Of a stretch of DNA of 41,962 nt, positions 18,068-26,825 are shown piece by piece. Position 1 is the stretch's first letter. The number at the start of each line of letters is the position of its first letter. The DNA comes from Paramacrobiotus metropolitanus (Eukaryota > Tardigrada > Eutardigrada > Parachela > Macrobiotidae): the NCBI RefSeq assembly GCF_019649055.1, contig NW_026570561.1, positions 1 to 41,962 on the forward strand, written 5' to 3'. The notes under the pieces are model-generated. The model was not told the DNA's origin and did no database searches. It was given only the letters and a program-made list of their open reading frames with translations. The translations under genes were made by a program, and so were the position numbers.

Positions 18068-21000
18068 GTACCTCCGAAACCGCCGGATAAAATTACGAGT
18101 ACGTATAATAAGGCGACGAACGCCAAAGGAATAAATATTCACGGATTCACCGTGGACCGCCCTCCACAGAAATACGCCGAAGTAAATTTATTAACGGCAT
18201 TGAATCAACCGGAGATTGCACCGGTGCTGACGCACAGCATTCAAGTTGGAGGAATTCCAGTGGATGCGATGATCGACACTGGAGCGGAGACGTCCTTAAT
18301 TTCGCAACAATTTTGCGAATTAAATAAATTGGAGACGTATAAATTAAAGACGCCACTTTCCATACGCGGAATAGGCGGTATACATAATTTCCCCGTGCAA
18401 TACGCTTGCACAGTGCCCGTCTCCATGGACGAAATAATGACTGGCCATTGCTTCTACGTGAAGCCAACGCAGGATGCCGTTAAAGTCCTCCTTGGACAGG
18501 ATTTTCTGCGGAAGATAAAAATTGTGATAAGTGGAAGTCGCATTGTGGCGACGGAATGGATTCCACCTAACGAAAGAGGACCAGTGAAGAAAGCTGCCAC
18601 GAGCGCAAATGTGGATGCGTACGAAACGCAAAATAATACGGCAGCAGAGATAGTGTCATCTCTCCCTATACCGGTGGCACCGGTCGAGATGCCACTATCT
18701 CACAACAATAAGGATCAGGAAGAAGAAAATCCCGATAAAGAGGATCTTGAAGAATTAACGCGAAGAGCTCGAGAATGGCTACGCGAACAAATGTCGGACG
18801 AACCGGCATGCGATTGCATGGATACAGCCATACAGCCCACAACAAAGAAACCGTACTTCGCCCGTCAAAAGATAAAAACACCGGATAATCGTGTTTACGA
18901 ACCGGACAGCAATAATAGTATGATTGAGATTTCACCAGCAGAGTCGAAAGCAATGCAAGAAGAATATGACGTGGACGCGGTGGAGAGAGAGTTTACGAAA
19001 ACTGCAACGGCGAATAAAAGGGCAGACGAGCCAAAATCACGCGTCAAACTATTAAAAGTCTACGCGACTGACGACTTCAATGTGGATCCTGGATACACGT
19101 GGATATCGGCAATGGCAAAGAAATACGATATCGTACGAAACGAACCGTATATTTTCTCGCCGAATCCCGCGATATTTTCTGCAACACAGATGACACCAGT
19201 ACAGGGACTGGTGAAGCCGGAAAACCGGGTGATTGATATTTTTATGGCCAACTTTAAAGATAAACGGCAGATTGTACGTAAAGGCACTTGGCTTGGAATT
19301 TTGGAAACGTATGAAGAAGTACAGGACGAACCTGTAGTTTCTACTGTGAAAGTCACGCCAATGACTGCCGATGAAAAGAGGGAAATGGATGAAAATATCG
19401 CTGCGATGCATTTCGGTCCACAATTAACTGCTGCAGAAAAGAAGTCACTCGTAGAATTATTCTACGAGTACCGGGATGTCTTTCCATCAAAAAGCCGTCC
19501 ATACGGGACAGTAACAGTAGCAAAGCATCATATCGATACAGGTGACGCTAAACCTGTGAAGTGCCTGCCACACCGTACGAGCTGGAAGGGAAAAGAATAT
19601 ATTTCTGAGCACGTGAAGGACATGTTAGCGAAAGGCGTCATACGACCATCAAAGTCTGCATGGAGTTTTCCAGTGGTACTAGCGATTAAACATAACGCTG
19701 ATGGACATCGTCTAGCCGGTTGGCAGAATACGAGATTCTGTGTCAATTATATTCGCCTTAATAATGTCACGCGCAAAAACAACTATCCCCTTCCAAATCC
19801 AGATGAATTACTGGGAGCCGTGGCCGGCAACGCTCTTTTCTTCACCTTTGACTGTCACCAAGGATTTTGGCAAATTCCTATGGACGAGGAATCGATACAA
19901 AAGACAGCTTTTATAACGCAGGATGGACTTTACGAATTTACGAGGATGCCCTTCGGCGTCTGTAATGGTCCTGCGACCTTCCAAGCTGCGATGGATACTA
20001 CGATACAACCATTAAAGGCGATGGGATTAGAAGGAATTTTCGCATTTTTAGACGATCTAATATGCGCCTGCAAAGATTTGATAGATGGCATAAGGAAATT
20101 ACGTGCATTATTTGAATGCTTACGTAAATCTGGCTTTACGCTAAAGCCATCGAAATGCCACATCGCCAAGGAGGAACTTCACTTCCTCGGTCATATCGTA
20201 TCCAAGGAAGGAATTAAAGTGGATCCGGAGAAGATTAACGCGATTAACGCAAGGAAAAAGCCGACTGACGAAAAGTCGCTACGTTCTTTCCTCGGATTCG
20301 CGAATTATTACCGGAAATTTATCCACCATTACGCGAATAAAACGCGTAATTTATACGATTTACTGAAAGGCGGAAAAGACGTCAAGGCCGATTGGAACGA
20401 GAAGCACGACGAAGAGTTTGAACGACTCAAACATCTTCTCACCAACGCGCCAATTTTAGTAAAATTCGATCCGGAAAAACCCGTGGTTATAGAATGTGAC
20501 GCTAGCTACGTAGGAATTGGAGCGATTCTCAGCCAGGATGGAAAACCGGTGGCTTACGCAAGCCGCGTGTTAAAAGACGCTGAGAAGAAATACGCACCCA
20601 CGGAGCTGGAGTGTCTAGCCGTTGTATTTGCTGTAAATAAATTCAGACATTATGTTGACTACAGCGAATTTACGGTCAAAACGGACCATCAAGCATTAGC
20701 AAATCTCCTACGATCAACGTCGAAACGGGATGGAATTAATCCGCGACTTACACGCTGGGCAATTGCTCTGGGACGATACCAGATAAAAATTGCATATCGC
20801 CCTGGAAAAGCGAATGATAACGCGGATGATTTAAGCCGAAATCCCATCGGACAACCATCACCAGACGAGAATCTGGATGAACTGCCAACATTCGACGCGT
20901 ATAAAGACGAAGGGATGAAATTAAATGATTATGAGCGGTCAACAGCACGAATAAATGTGATTACGCTGGACGACCCAGCTGATCACGATGCGGATACCGA

Positions 21001-22708
21001 AGAAGACAATTTTATGTTCTTACGAAAAGAACAGGAAAAGGATCCCGTAATTTTAAAGAAAATTCTAAAGCTGGAAAACCGCGATGCGACGAAGCCGTTG
21101 CCGAAAGATTATGACACATACGAAATGTGGCATAAAGTACTGTATAAAATATCGGAACGAGATGCACAAAAATACCGTCGATTCATCGTTCCACGTCACA
21201 TGAGAGGAGATATTTTACGTGCCATGCATGATTCCCCTTCAAGCGGACATCTTGGAAGAAAGAAAACGTATAAGGCGATAGAAGTACGATACTTCTGGAA
21301 CGGCATGACGCAGGACATTATCGACTACTGTGACAGCTGTAAAAGATGTCAAATGCGGAAAATTCTCGGGAAATTACCACCCGGGAAACTACAAGAAGTT
21401 AAAGTCGGTGAACCATTCTTCAAAATTCAAATGGATTTAAAAGGCCCACTCCCGATTACGCGAAAGAGTAAAAATCGATATATCGCCGTGGCCATTGACC
21501 ATCTAACGAAGTTCGTGATAGCAGACGCGCTGCCCAACATAAAAGCTTCAACAGTCGCTGATTTCTTCGTGAAACGAGTGGTACTGCCATATGGAGCACC
21601 AAGGATAGTCGATACGGACAGAGGAAGACAATTTACGAGTAAACTTTTTGAAAAGATTACGAAAATCTTAAAAATCGAACGACACCTTGGATGCGCATAC
21701 CATCCGGAAGGACGCGGTTTGGTTGAGCGGCAGATGCGTAGTATAGCAGATTCACTCGCGATGTACGTGCGGAGAGGACATGTACGAAATTGGGACCAGT
21801 TTCTTCCATTTGTAGTCTCGGCACGAAACCGAGTACCGCATAAAACGACGAAGATGTCCCCGTTTCGGATGCTGTACGCCAGGGAACAAGTAATTCCAGA
21901 AGATATCGTTACGCAAACGAATCTTCCCGTCGACTACGAGTCAGTGGATGATTACCTGAAAGCGACAGCAGATCACCTCGCACGTGCACATGAAATAGCA
22001 GAAATATTTATTGAAGAAGAATTCCAAAAGAAAGCGGAATTATATAACCGACGAAAGTCTACGCCTACGTTCAATATCGGTGATCTCGTATGGATAAAGC
22101 AAACTCAAAAGAAGAAAAATGAAGTAGATACGCTACGAAAGCAGTATCTGGGACCATACGAAATTTTAAAATTTCCATACGGAAATACGGTCACAGTAAA
22201 ATGCCAAAAAGACGGAAAAACAATGGACGTGGCAGTTGATCGATTTAAACCGTATATATCACCGGACATTGAACTGCGGAAAATTCCCAAATTACGAATC
22301 AAGTTGCCAATTAAACCAGCGGAACCTGATACTCGTGACGAACACGAGTGGGAAAACGTTGAAGACGAAACTCCAAGTGTTACGATAACATCGCAACAAC
22401 AAGGAATTCCCATACCGCAGGCAACCGAAAAAGTACAGGAACCCACGCCTGAGCATACTAGCGATAAATCACACGAAGTGATAAACGCCATCGACAACGT
22501 GCCGAATAAAACAGCTGAAGTTAATGGGCCTAAACGCAAAAGCCCCAACGAAATGTTGACAGCGCCTCTTAATACGAATTTAGAGGACGAGCATGAAAAT
22601 CAGCTGAAACGCAGAATTTTACGCCCTAGAAAAATGATTAATTATTCCAAATTACATAAAACGGGCAGAACGGCACGAGTTAATTTTTTGAATATTTTCT
22701 ATCGATAA
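18020..22708 (+). CDS. pol: Pol polyprotein: protease, reverse transcriptase, RNase H, integrase
   Basis: Open for more than 1,550 codons with no break. The frame has no ATG near its start and is reached by the -1 shift, so the first codon given is that of the slip site. In order (residues counted from 18152): aspartic protease MIDTGAETSLI near 40; RT near 470-690 with RFCVNYIRLN, FDCHQGFWQI, MPFGVCNGPATFQ and FLDD (the YxDD position); RNase H near 780-900 (IECDAS.VGIGA, TDHQAL, NDNADDLSR); integrase with H2C2 finger near 1016-1066 (CDSCKRCQ), catalytic D (MDLKG), D (DTDRGRQF) and E (LVERQM) near 1095, 1154 and 1192; and a GPY/F module (LGPYEIL) near 1333. The acidic C-terminal tail shows no chromodomain. 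All catalytic residues I can check are present, so the enzyme may be active. Confidence 0.93.
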   Translation, partial: FKPSRERPVNPGYAVPVPPKPPDKITSTYNKATNAKGINIHGFTVDRPPQKYAEVNLLTALNQPEIAPVLTHSIQVGGIPVDAMIDTGAETSLISQQFCELNKLETYKLKTPLSIRGIGGIHNFPVQYACTVPVSMDEIMTGHCFYVKPTQDAVKVLLGQDFLRKIKIVISGSRIVATEWIPPNERGPVKKAATSANVDAYETQNNTAAEIVSSLPIPVAPVEMPLSHNNKDQEEENPDKEDLEELTRRAREWLREQMSDEPACDCMDTAIQPTTKKPYFARQKIKTPDNRVYEPDSNNSMIEISPAESKAMQEEYDVDAVEREFTKTATANKRADEPKSRVKLLKVYATDDFNVDPGYTWISAMAKKYDIVRNEPYIFSPNPAIFSATQMTPVQGLVKPENRVIDIFMANFKDKRQIVRKGTWLGILETYEEVQDEPVVSTVKVTPMTADEKREMDENIAAMHFGPQLTAAEKKSLVELFYEYRDVFPSKSRPYGTVTVAKHHIDTGDAKPVKCLPHRTSWKGKEYISEHVKDMLAKGVIRPSKSAWSFPVVLAIKHNADGHRLAGWQNTRFCVNYIRLNNVTRKNNYPLPNPDELLGAVAGNALFFTFDCHQGFWQIPMDEESIQKTAFITQDGLYEFTRMPFGVCNGPATFQAAMDTTIQPLKAMGLEGIFAFLDDLICACKDLIDGIRKLRALFECLRKSGFTLKPSKCHIAKEELHFLGHIVSKEGIKVDPEKINAINARKKPTDEKSLRSFLGFANYYRKFIHHYANKTRNLYDLLKGGKDVKADWNEKHDEEFERLKHLLTNAPILVKFDPEKPVVIECDASYVGIGAILSQDGKPVAYASRVLKDAEKKYAPTELECLAVVFAVNKFRHYVDYSEFTVKTDHQALANLLRSTSKRDGINPRLTRWAIALGRYQIKIAYRPGKANDNADDLSRNPIGQPSPDENLDELPTFDAYKDEGMKLNDYERSTARINVITLDDPADHDADTEEDNFMFLRKEQEKDPVILKKILKLENRDATKPLPKDYDTYEMWHKVLYKISERDAQKYRRFIVPRHMRGDILRAMHDSPSSGHLGRKKTYKAIEVRYFWNGMTQDIIDYCDSCKRCQMRKILGKLPPGKLQEVKVGEPFFKIQMDLKGPLPITRKSKNRYIAVAIDHLTKFVIADALPNIKASTVADFFVKRVVLPYGAPRIVDTDRGRQFTSKLFEKITKILKIERHLGCAYHPEGRGLVERQMRSIADSLAMYVRRGHVRNWDQFLPFVVSARNRVPHKTTKMSPFRMLYAREQVIPEDIVTQTNLPVDYESVDDYLKATADHLARAHEIAEIFIEEEFQKKAELYNRRKSTPTFNIGDLVWIKQTQKKKNEVDTLRKQYLGPYEILKFPYGNTVTVKCQKDGKTMDVAVDRFKPYISPDIELRKIPKLRIKLPIKPAEPDTRDEHEWENVEDETPSVTITSQQQGIPIPQATEKVQEPTPEHTSDKSHEVINAIDNVPNKTAEVNGPKRKSPNEMLTAPLNTNLEDEHENQLKRRILRPRKMINYSKLHKTGRTARVNFLNIFYR

Positions 22709-22774
22709 TTACCGAGAAATAATTACGCGGACTAGTTGGGATTATTTTATGTTATTTTTGTCGTCCAGAATAAT

Positions 22775-25009
22775 ATGGATCGAGAGCAGAATCAGGATCA
22801 ACGACCTGTCCCGATTCCATCACGTGGACGCGGACCAAGACGGGGACGACCCTCGATGAATCGTGGAGGATATTTTAATCCACCATTACGTGGTCCCTAT
22901 ATTTACGATCCCCGAAATGCAGCACAAGAAATTCAAGTGCCGATACGACTCCCGAATGTTTCGCTGACGCATCAGCAAAACCCATATCAGCAGGGAAGTG
23001 GCACAGTGACAGTTCCTTTAACGCCAGTTATTGTGCTGCAGGAAACACCTCCAGTGACACACGCACAACGAACGCAACGACAGTGGATCACTTCACAACA
23101 AAGTGTCCCGAGGCCGATTTATACGATTGCCGTCACATCTGCAACGAATACGACCACAACAACTACGGCTACTTCTACATCTATGGCCACGCGTCCAGCG
23201 TCAGTGTCACGTCAATCAAGTGGGGAAACTGTCCAGATTATGGCTGATTTACGCGCAGAGAATCCACGAGACCGTATACGAATTACCGGCCCACCTAATA
23301 CTGACGAACAGTATCGCCGGCAAATTATGGAAGAATTACGCGCGGAATTAAACGCCCAGATGCGACAGCCAGGACAGATAGAAGCGTTTATCGAACAATC
23401 AGACGATCCAATGAACGAATCAATTACACTCCGTATTCCTACGAAAGGAATGAATCGCCGTCGAAAGGTGACAGAGGAAAAGTCTACGCAGACTAAAATT
23501 CAAAAACTGGATGAAGTGATGCAGTCTCGACAGTCAGAAATCCCTTCGGAACTGTCTTCAGTTCCTGTTTCACGCGCATCGACACCAGCACGATCCGAAT
23601 CCCACAGTCGACATGCCGACGAACGGCAGTACGACATTCCACAAATCAGTCAGGCGATCGTTGCTATTAAGGAGTGCATTGAGACAGTCAAGAAACGAAA
23701 GCGCAAGCCTTCTATGGCTTATCTGAAAGAGCAGTATCGCCAATGGGAAAAAGATATTCACAATCGTAAACCGGATATGAAATTATTCAAGTACGCACTG
23801 GAACAAGGAGTGCAGCGTGGAACGATTTTGGAAACATATAACGACTGGCAGACTGATGCAGCCTATGTGAACCCAGAGTCACTGCAACGTGGTCACGAAG
23901 ACTACACGATGGACACGCCACATAGAATTGAAGAGGCGATTATAAAGGCCTTAAAGGAAATTCGAAACCCAAAGGGATCCACATACGACGAAATTTTACG
24001 ACATCTAAATGCTGTTTTTCCAGTACCTGCAGTGGATTGGATTCAACATCAGCAAAATGTTCGTCGAGCGGTGGATGCCCTGGTTGAACAACACTTGACG
24101 GAAGTTTTACGCCAGAGAAATGATCCAGAGCCACGTTATGCTTTAATGGCATCACGCAGACAACGATTGTCTGGCCTGACTGGAACACCGGCAAATAAAA
24201 TTCCAAAAACACCATACGGTCCAGATGTATGCCCAGCACCAACGACGCATAAGCGATATTCTAACGCCGTGATGGAACCGAAACGTCGTTACGATACGAC
24301 GTCATCTGGCGAGGGGAATACATCTGTAATTCTGTTGGATGAACCACAGTCTGAACCGCGACGAAGTGAAAGAATTAGCCAGCGTACGCAACGCTCAGCC
24401 CGGCTGACACAGACAGCACCGGAACCACTTCCTGGAACATCCAGACCACCAGTCGCGAGAAAAGCAAACCGTCGAACAAACCCGCACGATCCCTTGTCTC
24501 CCGCAAGTTCACGTAGTGCAGCACTTTCAGCGGATGCACCGGTATTTATCTCTATGGATAATATTACGCAGGCGATACGAATCGTCGAAAATACGCAAAG
24601 CAGACCAACAGTCGTCACAATTTGGGAGGCAATACGTGCACAGCCGGGTATGACTGGAATTACGCGAGAAAGAGTTCAAGAAGAACTGGAAATGCACGCC
24701 AGAAACGCACGTCTCGTAGAACGATACTACGGCAGCTGGGAAGCAGTTTATCAGCAACCGTGCAGCATTACGAACCGAATAAACGCAGATTTTGAAAATC
24801 CCTTCTTTTGGACGGAAGCTGTTAATCGTGCCATCAGAGACATTCGTCACCCTAATGGATCGACAATCCGAGAGATTTTTAATTATTTACGAATATATAT
24901 CATCAATGGATTGCCAAATAACGCTGAAAATCAAATCGAAAATACAGTAGCAGATGAACTGGATTATGAAGAAGACGATGGCCGATATAAGACAGTTGGA
25001 AGGAAGTAG
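22775..25009 (+). CDS. ORF3: 744-aa AT-hook protein with two paired winged-helix-like modules
   Basis: I take the ATG at 22775, just after an acceptor-like pyrimidine tract ending GTCCAG, so a spliced mRNA is plausible. Residues 17-32 are RG-rich with an AT-hook core PRRGRP (21-26). The middle is low-complexity. Four folded units follow: A1 (288-368, IKECIETVKKRKRKPS ... ILETYNDW), B1 (384-460, EAIIKALKEIRNPKGSTYDEI ... PRYAL), A2 (591-661, RPTVVTIWEAI ... ERYYGSWEAVY), B2 (678-744, EAVNRAIRDIRHPNGSTIREI ... GRYK). B1 and B2 are clear repeats of each other and resemble H15 (linker histone) winged helices; A units resemble the SAMD1-type winged helix. The A-B order is that of the N-terminus of KAT6 acetyltransferases. 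No signal peptide or membrane span is seen, so it is not an envelope protein. Function is inferred as DNA/chromatin binding. Confidence 0.65.
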   Translation: MDREQNQDQRPVPIPSRGRGPRRGRPSMNRGGYFNPPLRGPYIYDPRNAAQEIQVPIRLPNVSLTHQQNPYQQGSGTVTVPLTPVIVLQETPPVTHAQRTQRQWITSQQSVPRPIYTIAVTSATNTTTTTTATSTSMATRPASVSRQSSGETVQIMADLRAENPRDRIRITGPPNTDEQYRRQIMEELRAELNAQMRQPGQIEAFIEQSDDPMNESITLRIPTKGMNRRRKVTEEKSTQTKIQKLDEVMQSRQSEIPSELSSVPVSRASTPARSESHSRHADERQYDIPQISQAIVAIKECIETVKKRKRKPSMAYLKEQYRQWEKDIHNRKPDMKLFKYALEQGVQRGTILETYNDWQTDAAYVNPESLQRGHEDYTMDTPHRIEEAIIKALKEIRNPKGSTYDEILRHLNAVFPVPAVDWIQHQQNVRRAVDALVEQHLTEVLRQRNDPEPRYALMASRRQRLSGLTGTPANKIPKTPYGPDVCPAPTTHKRYSNAVMEPKRRYDTTSSGEGNTSVILLDEPQSEPRRSERISQRTQRSARLTQTAPEPLPGTSRPPVARKANRRTNPHDPLSPASSRSAALSADAPVFISMDNITQAIRIVENTQSRPTVVTIWEAIRAQPGMTGITRERVQEELEMHARNARLVERYYGSWEAVYQQPCSITNRINADFENPFFWTEAVNRAIRDIRHPNGSTIREIFNYLRIYIINGLPNNAENQIENTVADELDYEEDDGRYKTVGRK

Positions 25010-25012
25010 ACA

Positions 25013-25115
25013 AAGAAAACGCTACGATTGGCTGACGAACAGTCTGATCTGTCTATTACGCCCACTTGAAAGAATTATACGAAGAAAACGCTATGATTGG
25101 CTGACGAACAGCCTG
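25013..25115 (+). repeat. 68-bp-spaced direct repeat between ORF3 and ORF4
   Basis: Two copies of a 35-bp unit (25013-25047 and 25081-25115: AAAACGCTA, then GATTGGCTGACGAACAG) differ at only a few positions. Each copy contains one of the ACGAA-loop hairpins. Confidence 0.7.
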
Positions 25116-25266
25116 CAGCTCTCTACCACGCCTCCGAACTTCATGAATGAACGAGATGAGACGCACGTGTTAGCTGAACGGCAAAAACCGCATGCAAATC
25201 AGTCCTTCATCTGCATAGCCGGCTGACAGTGAATATTTTTGAATTTTTTTTTTACGTACCGGTAAA

Positions 25267-26283
25267 ATGGAGTATAAAATTGAAAAGTTCCACGAAAACT
25301 GTGAACGATGTCAGAAAAATGCCGAACGTCCATGCGTACGACATTTGTTATCCGGATTGACGGAACCGCAGAAGGTAGCAGAACTCTTCTACGAAGCTAT
25401 TCTGGGGAATGTAGCCGCGTACCTGGAGTTTATTCGTCCGGAGTACTGGGAAAGTCCGCACAACAACGAGAATTTCCGCGAACGAGTCATCGTGGAAACG
25501 CATATGCGCATTCGACGGAAGGAGGAACGCTGGAGGGACATTGAACGCCCACCATCACAGCCAGCTGAAAAGCCGAAGGCAGGTACGCTACCAGTTGTTA
25601 ATCTGGCTCAGTTCGCGAAACCTACGCAGGAACCTTCAGCCCCACGACACCCAACTCTCGACAAACGAGTGGAGAACATGTCGGCGCTGATGAAACGCAT
25701 CACCGAAACGGAGCCAGTCATCCAGGATGTCACAGCTACATTCCGCGGATGGGGACGAACCCGAGAACCCGTGGTCTTCAACGAACAGATCGCCAATAAA
25801 CCGATCTTGAAGAAGTTCTCATCGCCACCGAACGTTTTCTTGGATCCGAAACTACAACCTCCTACGAAGGAGAAGGATGATTCATGTGACGAACACATGA
25901 ATCTGCGCATTTTACAACATCCAACTATGATGGGTATTCACTTCGGATACGGTACTATTACGACTCAAGCGAAACGGTTGCAGAGAGCTTTGAATCTGCG
26001 GAACGCTGACGACGTAACAGAGACGGCCCTAAAAAGGATGGTGTTGAGTTTCCATTCCTTTTATCAGAAATCGGAACTGGATAAAGTCGTGCAGGAACAG
26101 AATACTCCAGGCTTGAAATTCTCCCGGAAAGAAGCGGAGTATGTGTATTACACGGAACGACGCCGTCACAATATGCAAACACAGTTGAGCCGCGACCGAA
26201 TCGGGGTTCCTCTGTTAACTCCAGATGCAGAATGGCTGAGCCAATTCCAAATACGTGGACACGCGAAGATGGAGGCGTATTGA
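25267..26283 (+). CDS. ORF4: unrecognised 338-aa protein
   Basis: Starts at an ATG (MEYKIEKFHENCERCQ) in AAAATGG context. The N-terminus has a Cys/His cluster HENCERCQKNAERPCVRH that could bind zinc (H-x2-C-x2-C-x7-C-x2-H). The rest is charged, with a proline-rich linker (about residues 95-130) and helical, Arg-rich C-terminal parts. The frame ends at 26281-26283. The next frame, open 26255-26515, encodes a tail very rich in Arg, Asp and Tyr (EDYENQQRRRNRQIGRYDPKR end), which may be the natural C-terminus behind a one-base shift near 26270. I do not recognise the family. Its position after ORF3 suggests an accessory or RNA-binding protein, but that is a guess. Confidence 0.55.
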   Translation: MEYKIEKFHENCERCQKNAERPCVRHLLSGLTEPQKVAELFYEAILGNVAAYLEFIRPEYWESPHNNENFRERVIVETHMRIRRKEERWRDIERPPSQPAEKPKAGTLPVVNLAQFAKPTQEPSAPRHPTLDKRVENMSALMKRITETEPVIQDVTATFRGWGRTREPVVFNEQIANKPILKKFSSPPNVFLDPKLQPPTKEKDDSCDEHMNLRILQHPTMMGIHFGYGTITTQAKRLQRALNLRNADDVTETALKRMVLSFHSFYQKSELDKVVQEQNTPGLKFSRKEAEYVYYTERRRHNMQTQLSRDRIGVPLLTPDAEWLSQFQIRGHAKMEAY

Positions 26284-26515
26284 TAATAGTCGCGATCCTA
26301 ATCGATCCCGCCAGTACGAAGAAGGAGAGACTGCTGACGATCAGCAGCCAAATTCTGGAACGCTTGGATATGGCTACGAAAGCCACTCGGGACGAGGCAG
26401 TCGCGCTGCAGATCGGGATGATCGTGACGAACACGATTATTATGATGAAGAGGATTACGAAAATCAGCAGCGACGCCGCAACCGCCAAATTGGACGATAC
26501 GATCCGAAGCGCTAA
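26255..26515 (+). pseudogene. Possible out-of-frame C-terminal tail of ORF4
   Basis: An open frame, +1 relative to ORF4, overlaps its last codons and encodes about 85 residues of acidic/arginine-rich sequence. The composition is not random, which suggests a coding tail separated from ORF4 by one extra base. Confidence 0.35.
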
Positions 26516-26519
26516 TTAA

Positions 26520-26825
26520 AGAAGGCGGAGATGGAATGGGAATAATTGAAGTTTTGTGTTAACAAATTGTGTTAATTTGTTTTTCTGAATTGTTGATCTA
26601 ACCAAAGAATTTGACAGTTTATTTTTCCTAAATAATTGTGATGGAAATGATCTTGATAATTTTTGCTCATTCTAATGATGTTCATTTTGTACGGAATGAA
26701 ATCTCATTATCTCATAAATTTTGTGTTAAATTTTTATTGACACGCTGGCCAGAGACGATATGGATGGATACGAATGCTGACGAACAGCATTGTCTCGCAG
26801 GAGCTCGAGTCCCTTTCCGGTGGCA
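26520..26825 (+). other. 3' untranslated region of the retrotransposon
   Basis: About 300 nt between the ORF4 tail and the 3' LTR. It starts with a purine-rich run (26517-26550), which is too far from the LTR for a standard polypurine tract, and ends with an ACGAA hairpin (26773-26791). The bases directly before the LTR are pyrimidine-rich or mixed. Confidence 0.5.

Larger units (their letters stand above)
15011..26791 (+). promoter_or_regulatory. Family of at least 26 ACGAA-loop hairpins across the retrotransposon sense strand
   Basis: Loop starts: 15018, 15235, 16001, 16353, 16436, 16694, 17003 (ACGAT), 17328 (ACGAT), 18116, 18621, 18798, 19326, 21022, 21120, 22338, 22473, 23304, 23441, 23619, 23895, 25035, 25104, 25889, 26376, 26427, 26780. 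Each 5-nt loop is flanked by paired arms of 5 bp or more (4 at 18116); the longest are 10 bp (25879-25888/25894-25903), 9 bp with one wobble (26418-26426/26432-26440) and 8 bp (17320-17327/17333-17340). The closing pair varies (G-C, C-G, T-A) and arm sequences differ, so pairing rather than sequence is kept. Looser versions have a mismatch above the loop (16796, 17505, 20268, 21823, 24721) or an ACGA loop (17225, 24291, 24577, 25864). They occur in the leader, several coding frames, the ORF3-ORF4 gap and the 3' untranslated region. Function unknown; an RNA protein-binding or packaging signal is the leading guess. Confidence 0.85.

Noticed and set aside
22260-22708. Chromodomain at the integrase C-terminus
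   Set aside because: After the GPY/F module the tail is acidic and low-complexity, without the aromatic residues of a chromodomain.
22775-25009. ORF3 as an envelope glycoprotein
   Set aside because: The position after pol fits env, but there is no signal peptide, transmembrane helix or cysteine pattern. The hydrophobic start seen upstream of the ATG is not initiated by ATG.
15011-26791. CTGACGAACAG recurring as a plain sequence repeat or protein motif
   Set aside because: The 11-mer occurs seven times, but other sites keep only the loop with different paired arms and occur in several frames and untranslated parts. A structural motif explains more.
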